Origin: Mycolicibacterium diernhoferi
Lineage (GTDB): Bacteria > Actinomycetota > Actinomycetes > Mycobacteriales > Mycobacteriaceae
Length of the DNA stretch: 64,000 nt
Reading direction: 5' to 3'
Assembly: GCF_019456655.1 (NCBI RefSeq)
Contig: NZ_CP080332.1
Coordinates: 3,844,001-3,908,000, forward strand
Each line of letters starts with the position of its first letter. Within the stretch, counting starts at the first letter, position 1. Under the pieces are notes generated by a model. That model ran no database searches and was not told the DNA's origin. It worked only from the letters and a program-made list of their open reading frames with translations. Shown here piece after piece: positions 62,736 to 64,000 of the stretch. A program made the position numbers and the translations under genes.

Positions 62736-62963
62736 CAGAGAGATTTCAATCGAGCTTGAGCTGCAGCGCGAGCGTCGAAACGCTGCTAAGTCCGCTCGCC
62801 AACTGCGCGGGCTGCCGGTTGGTCGACCCAAATCGCTCGACGCTGATCAGGTCGCCCTCGCAGAGCGGATTCGCAAGTCTGGGGAATCGGTGCCGGTCAT
62901 CGCTTCCGTTCTCGGAGTCAGCAGAGAGCGACGGTTTATCGAGCGCTGTCCGAGCGACAGTGA
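62736..62963 (+). pseudogene. C-terminal relic of a second serine recombinase
   Basis: No start codon. Reads IELELQRERRNAAKSARQLR, then LPVGRPKSLDADQVALAERI and SVPVIASVLGVSR, the linker and C-terminal HTH of a resolvase; the ending ATVYRALSERQ plus TGA (62961-62963) is in the next frame, so at least one more frameshift is present. The catalytic N-terminal domain is absent. Opposite orientation to the relic at 52758-53393, flanking about 9 kb of cargo genes. Confidence 0.62.
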
Positions 62964-63090
62964 CCAACACGTCTGGCCCAGTGCCACTTTCGCGATCGTA
63001 GGAGGTCACGAACTGGCGGCCATCGGCATCGGCCTGCTAGGTGCGCGATACCAATCCCAGATCAGCTATGGGCACCCGATTGGTGCTGGC

Positions 63091-64000
63091 CTATCCAACG
63101 AACACCACCGACACTGTGTTGCTGAAAACATTAGCGACGTAAAGCAGTCGGCCATCGGGACTGACTGCGAGCCCGAACGGATTATTGCCGACTCGAACAG
63201 TAGCGATCACGGTGTTCGTGGAAATGTCGATCACCGACACGGTGCTGCCGCCGATTTCGGGGTTGACGTAGTTGGTCACATACAGGCGGCTACCGTCGGG
63301 ACTGATTGTCAGTCCATACAGTGCGACATAGCCTTCGGCGACTGGGATAGTGGCAGTGACGGCATTCGTGGCAGCATCGATAACTGACACCGAGCCTCCG
63401 GATTCGTTTACGACATAAAGGCTGCCGCCGTTGGGTGCTACCGCCAACGCTCCCGGACCATATGTGCCGAGCGGGATGGTCGTCGATACGGAATTCGTGG
63501 CAGTGTCGATCACTGTCACCGTGCCCGAGGTTGAACCCCAATTATTTGCATTAGTAACGTAAACCAAGCTGCCGTCAGCACTGACCGCGACCCCAGTCGG
63601 TTGGTTTCCCTCCGGGTGCCCCGTCTGTTGAATGGTCGCAATGACCTTGTTCGTAGCGGTATTGATGACCGACACCTTGCCGCCAACGAAGCCTCCGGTG
63701 TCGATTGTGACGTATATCCGGCTGCCGTCCGGACTGATTGCCAGGCCCGTCGGCCAATCCGAAGCAGAACCATTGGTGACTGGTATGACCGCAATCACAG
63801 CGTTCGTAGCGGTATCGACCACTGATACTGAAGCAGCCCCCTGGACGGTGTTCATCACGTAGACGCGGCTGCCATCTGGCGCGATGACGATCCCGGCCGC
63901 ACCAGCGTCGACCGGGATGCTAGCGGTCACGGTCTGCGTAGCGGTGTCAATCACGGACACCGTGCCGCTATCGGTTCCGCCGACGACGTAGACGTAGCTG
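63091..64000 (-). CDS. YVTN beta-propeller protein (5' end beyond window)
   Basis: At least 302 aa, open through the right edge of the window, so the N-terminus is missing. Consists of about seven blades of roughly 42 residues with the YVTN signature, for example SPDGSRIYVTIDTGGF and SADGSLVYVTNANNWG, each paired with VIDTATN-x-VxAT-type strands; it ends at TAG 63091 after NTVSVVFVG. A seven-bladed secreted beta-propeller is expected, related to the propeller part of the 1494-aa protein. Such domains mediate binding, not catalysis, in most cases. Confidence 0.82.
   Translation of the reverse strand, partial: SYVYVVGGTDSGTVSVIDTATQTVTASIPVDAGAAGIVIAPDGSRVYVMNTVQGAASVSVVDTATNAVIAVIPVTNGSASDWPTGLAISPDGSRIYVTIDTGGFVGGKVSVINTATNKVIATIQQTGHPEGNQPTGVAVSADGSLVYVTNANNWGSTSGTVTVIDTATNSVSTTIPLGTYGPGALAVAPNGGSLYVVNESGGSVSVIDAATNAVTATIPVAEGYVALYGLTISPDGSRLYVTNYVNPEIGGSTVSVIDISTNTVIATVRVGNNPFGLAVSPDGRLLYVANVFSNTVSVVFVG

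Noticed and set aside
1..64000. Search by eye for tRNA, rRNA, CRISPR arrays and insertion-sequence transposases
   Set aside because: No T-loop or acceptor pairing, no regularly spaced direct repeats and no transposase signature were found; the only mobile-element genes are the serine-recombinase relics.

Overview
The window is high-GC actinobacterial DNA, most likely from a fast-growing Mycobacterium (Mycolicibacterium). Pointers are the glpD / TetR / FAD-oxidase / diacylglycerol-kinase cluster in the order of M. tuberculosis Rv2249c-Rv2252, a mycothiol-dependent formaldehyde dehydrogenase with its metallo-beta-lactamase partner, an MmpL transporter, DUF3145, a 13E12-type DUF222/HNH protein and a DUF732 secreted protein. 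These calls rest on recognition of protein families by eye; no search was run.

Layout. 0-5.6 kb: LysR regulator, then the lipid/glycerophosphate cluster. 5.6-8.5 kb: two-component system whose kinase carries two kinase-like modules in one chain. 8.7-12.3 kb: small PLD_N/SHOCT membrane protein, an exported (Tat-lipoprotein) cytochrome P450, and a divergent TetR/SDR pair with two perfect 16-bp palindromes. 12.3-16.3 kb: MBL hydrolase, DUF3145, serine hydrolase and the mycothiol formaldehyde-detoxification pair. 16.3-26.7 kb: glycoside-hydrolase-like lipoprotein, StyA-like oxygenase, amidase, SABATH-type methyltransferase, ThDP enzyme with a dihydrodipicolinate-reductase-like protein, and an SDR translationally coupled to a protein with 12 cysteines exactly three residues apart. 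26.7-39.8 kb: low-complexity surface protein, 56-aa peptide, Pif1-like helicase with BRCT, NCS2 permease, TVP38-like protein, transglutaminase, carboxyethylornithine-synthase-like enzyme, MmpL, and a GAF-GGDEF diguanylate cyclase. 39.8-49.3 kb: hydrolase/TetR, a small two-gene FAD monooxygenase operon with a palindromic operator, DUF222/HNH, DUF732, a second DapB-like enzyme, SDR, P450 and TetR.

From about 49.4 kb the character changes: composition is visibly less GC-rich, genes are sparser, and broken genes appear. This accessory region holds a frameshifted peroxiredoxin, a two-gene unit with a DUF4365-like nuclease, a secreted double-repeat Ltp-like protein, a decayed serine recombinase, a 1494-aa secreted beta-propeller/hydrolase protein, a lipoprotein, a Ser/Thr kinase, a candidate modification-dependent restriction nuclease, a second recombinase relic on the other strand, and a YVTN beta-propeller gene running off the right edge. 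The recombinase relics at 52.8-53.4 kb and 62.7-63.0 kb flank about 9 kb of cargo.

The most unusual items are the exported P450 with a CYP74-like I-helix, the Cys-x-x repeat protein, the kinase/pseudokinase fusion and the two nuclease loci. Several frameshifts in the window are each explained by loss of one base, so read-level checking is needed before calling those genes dead.
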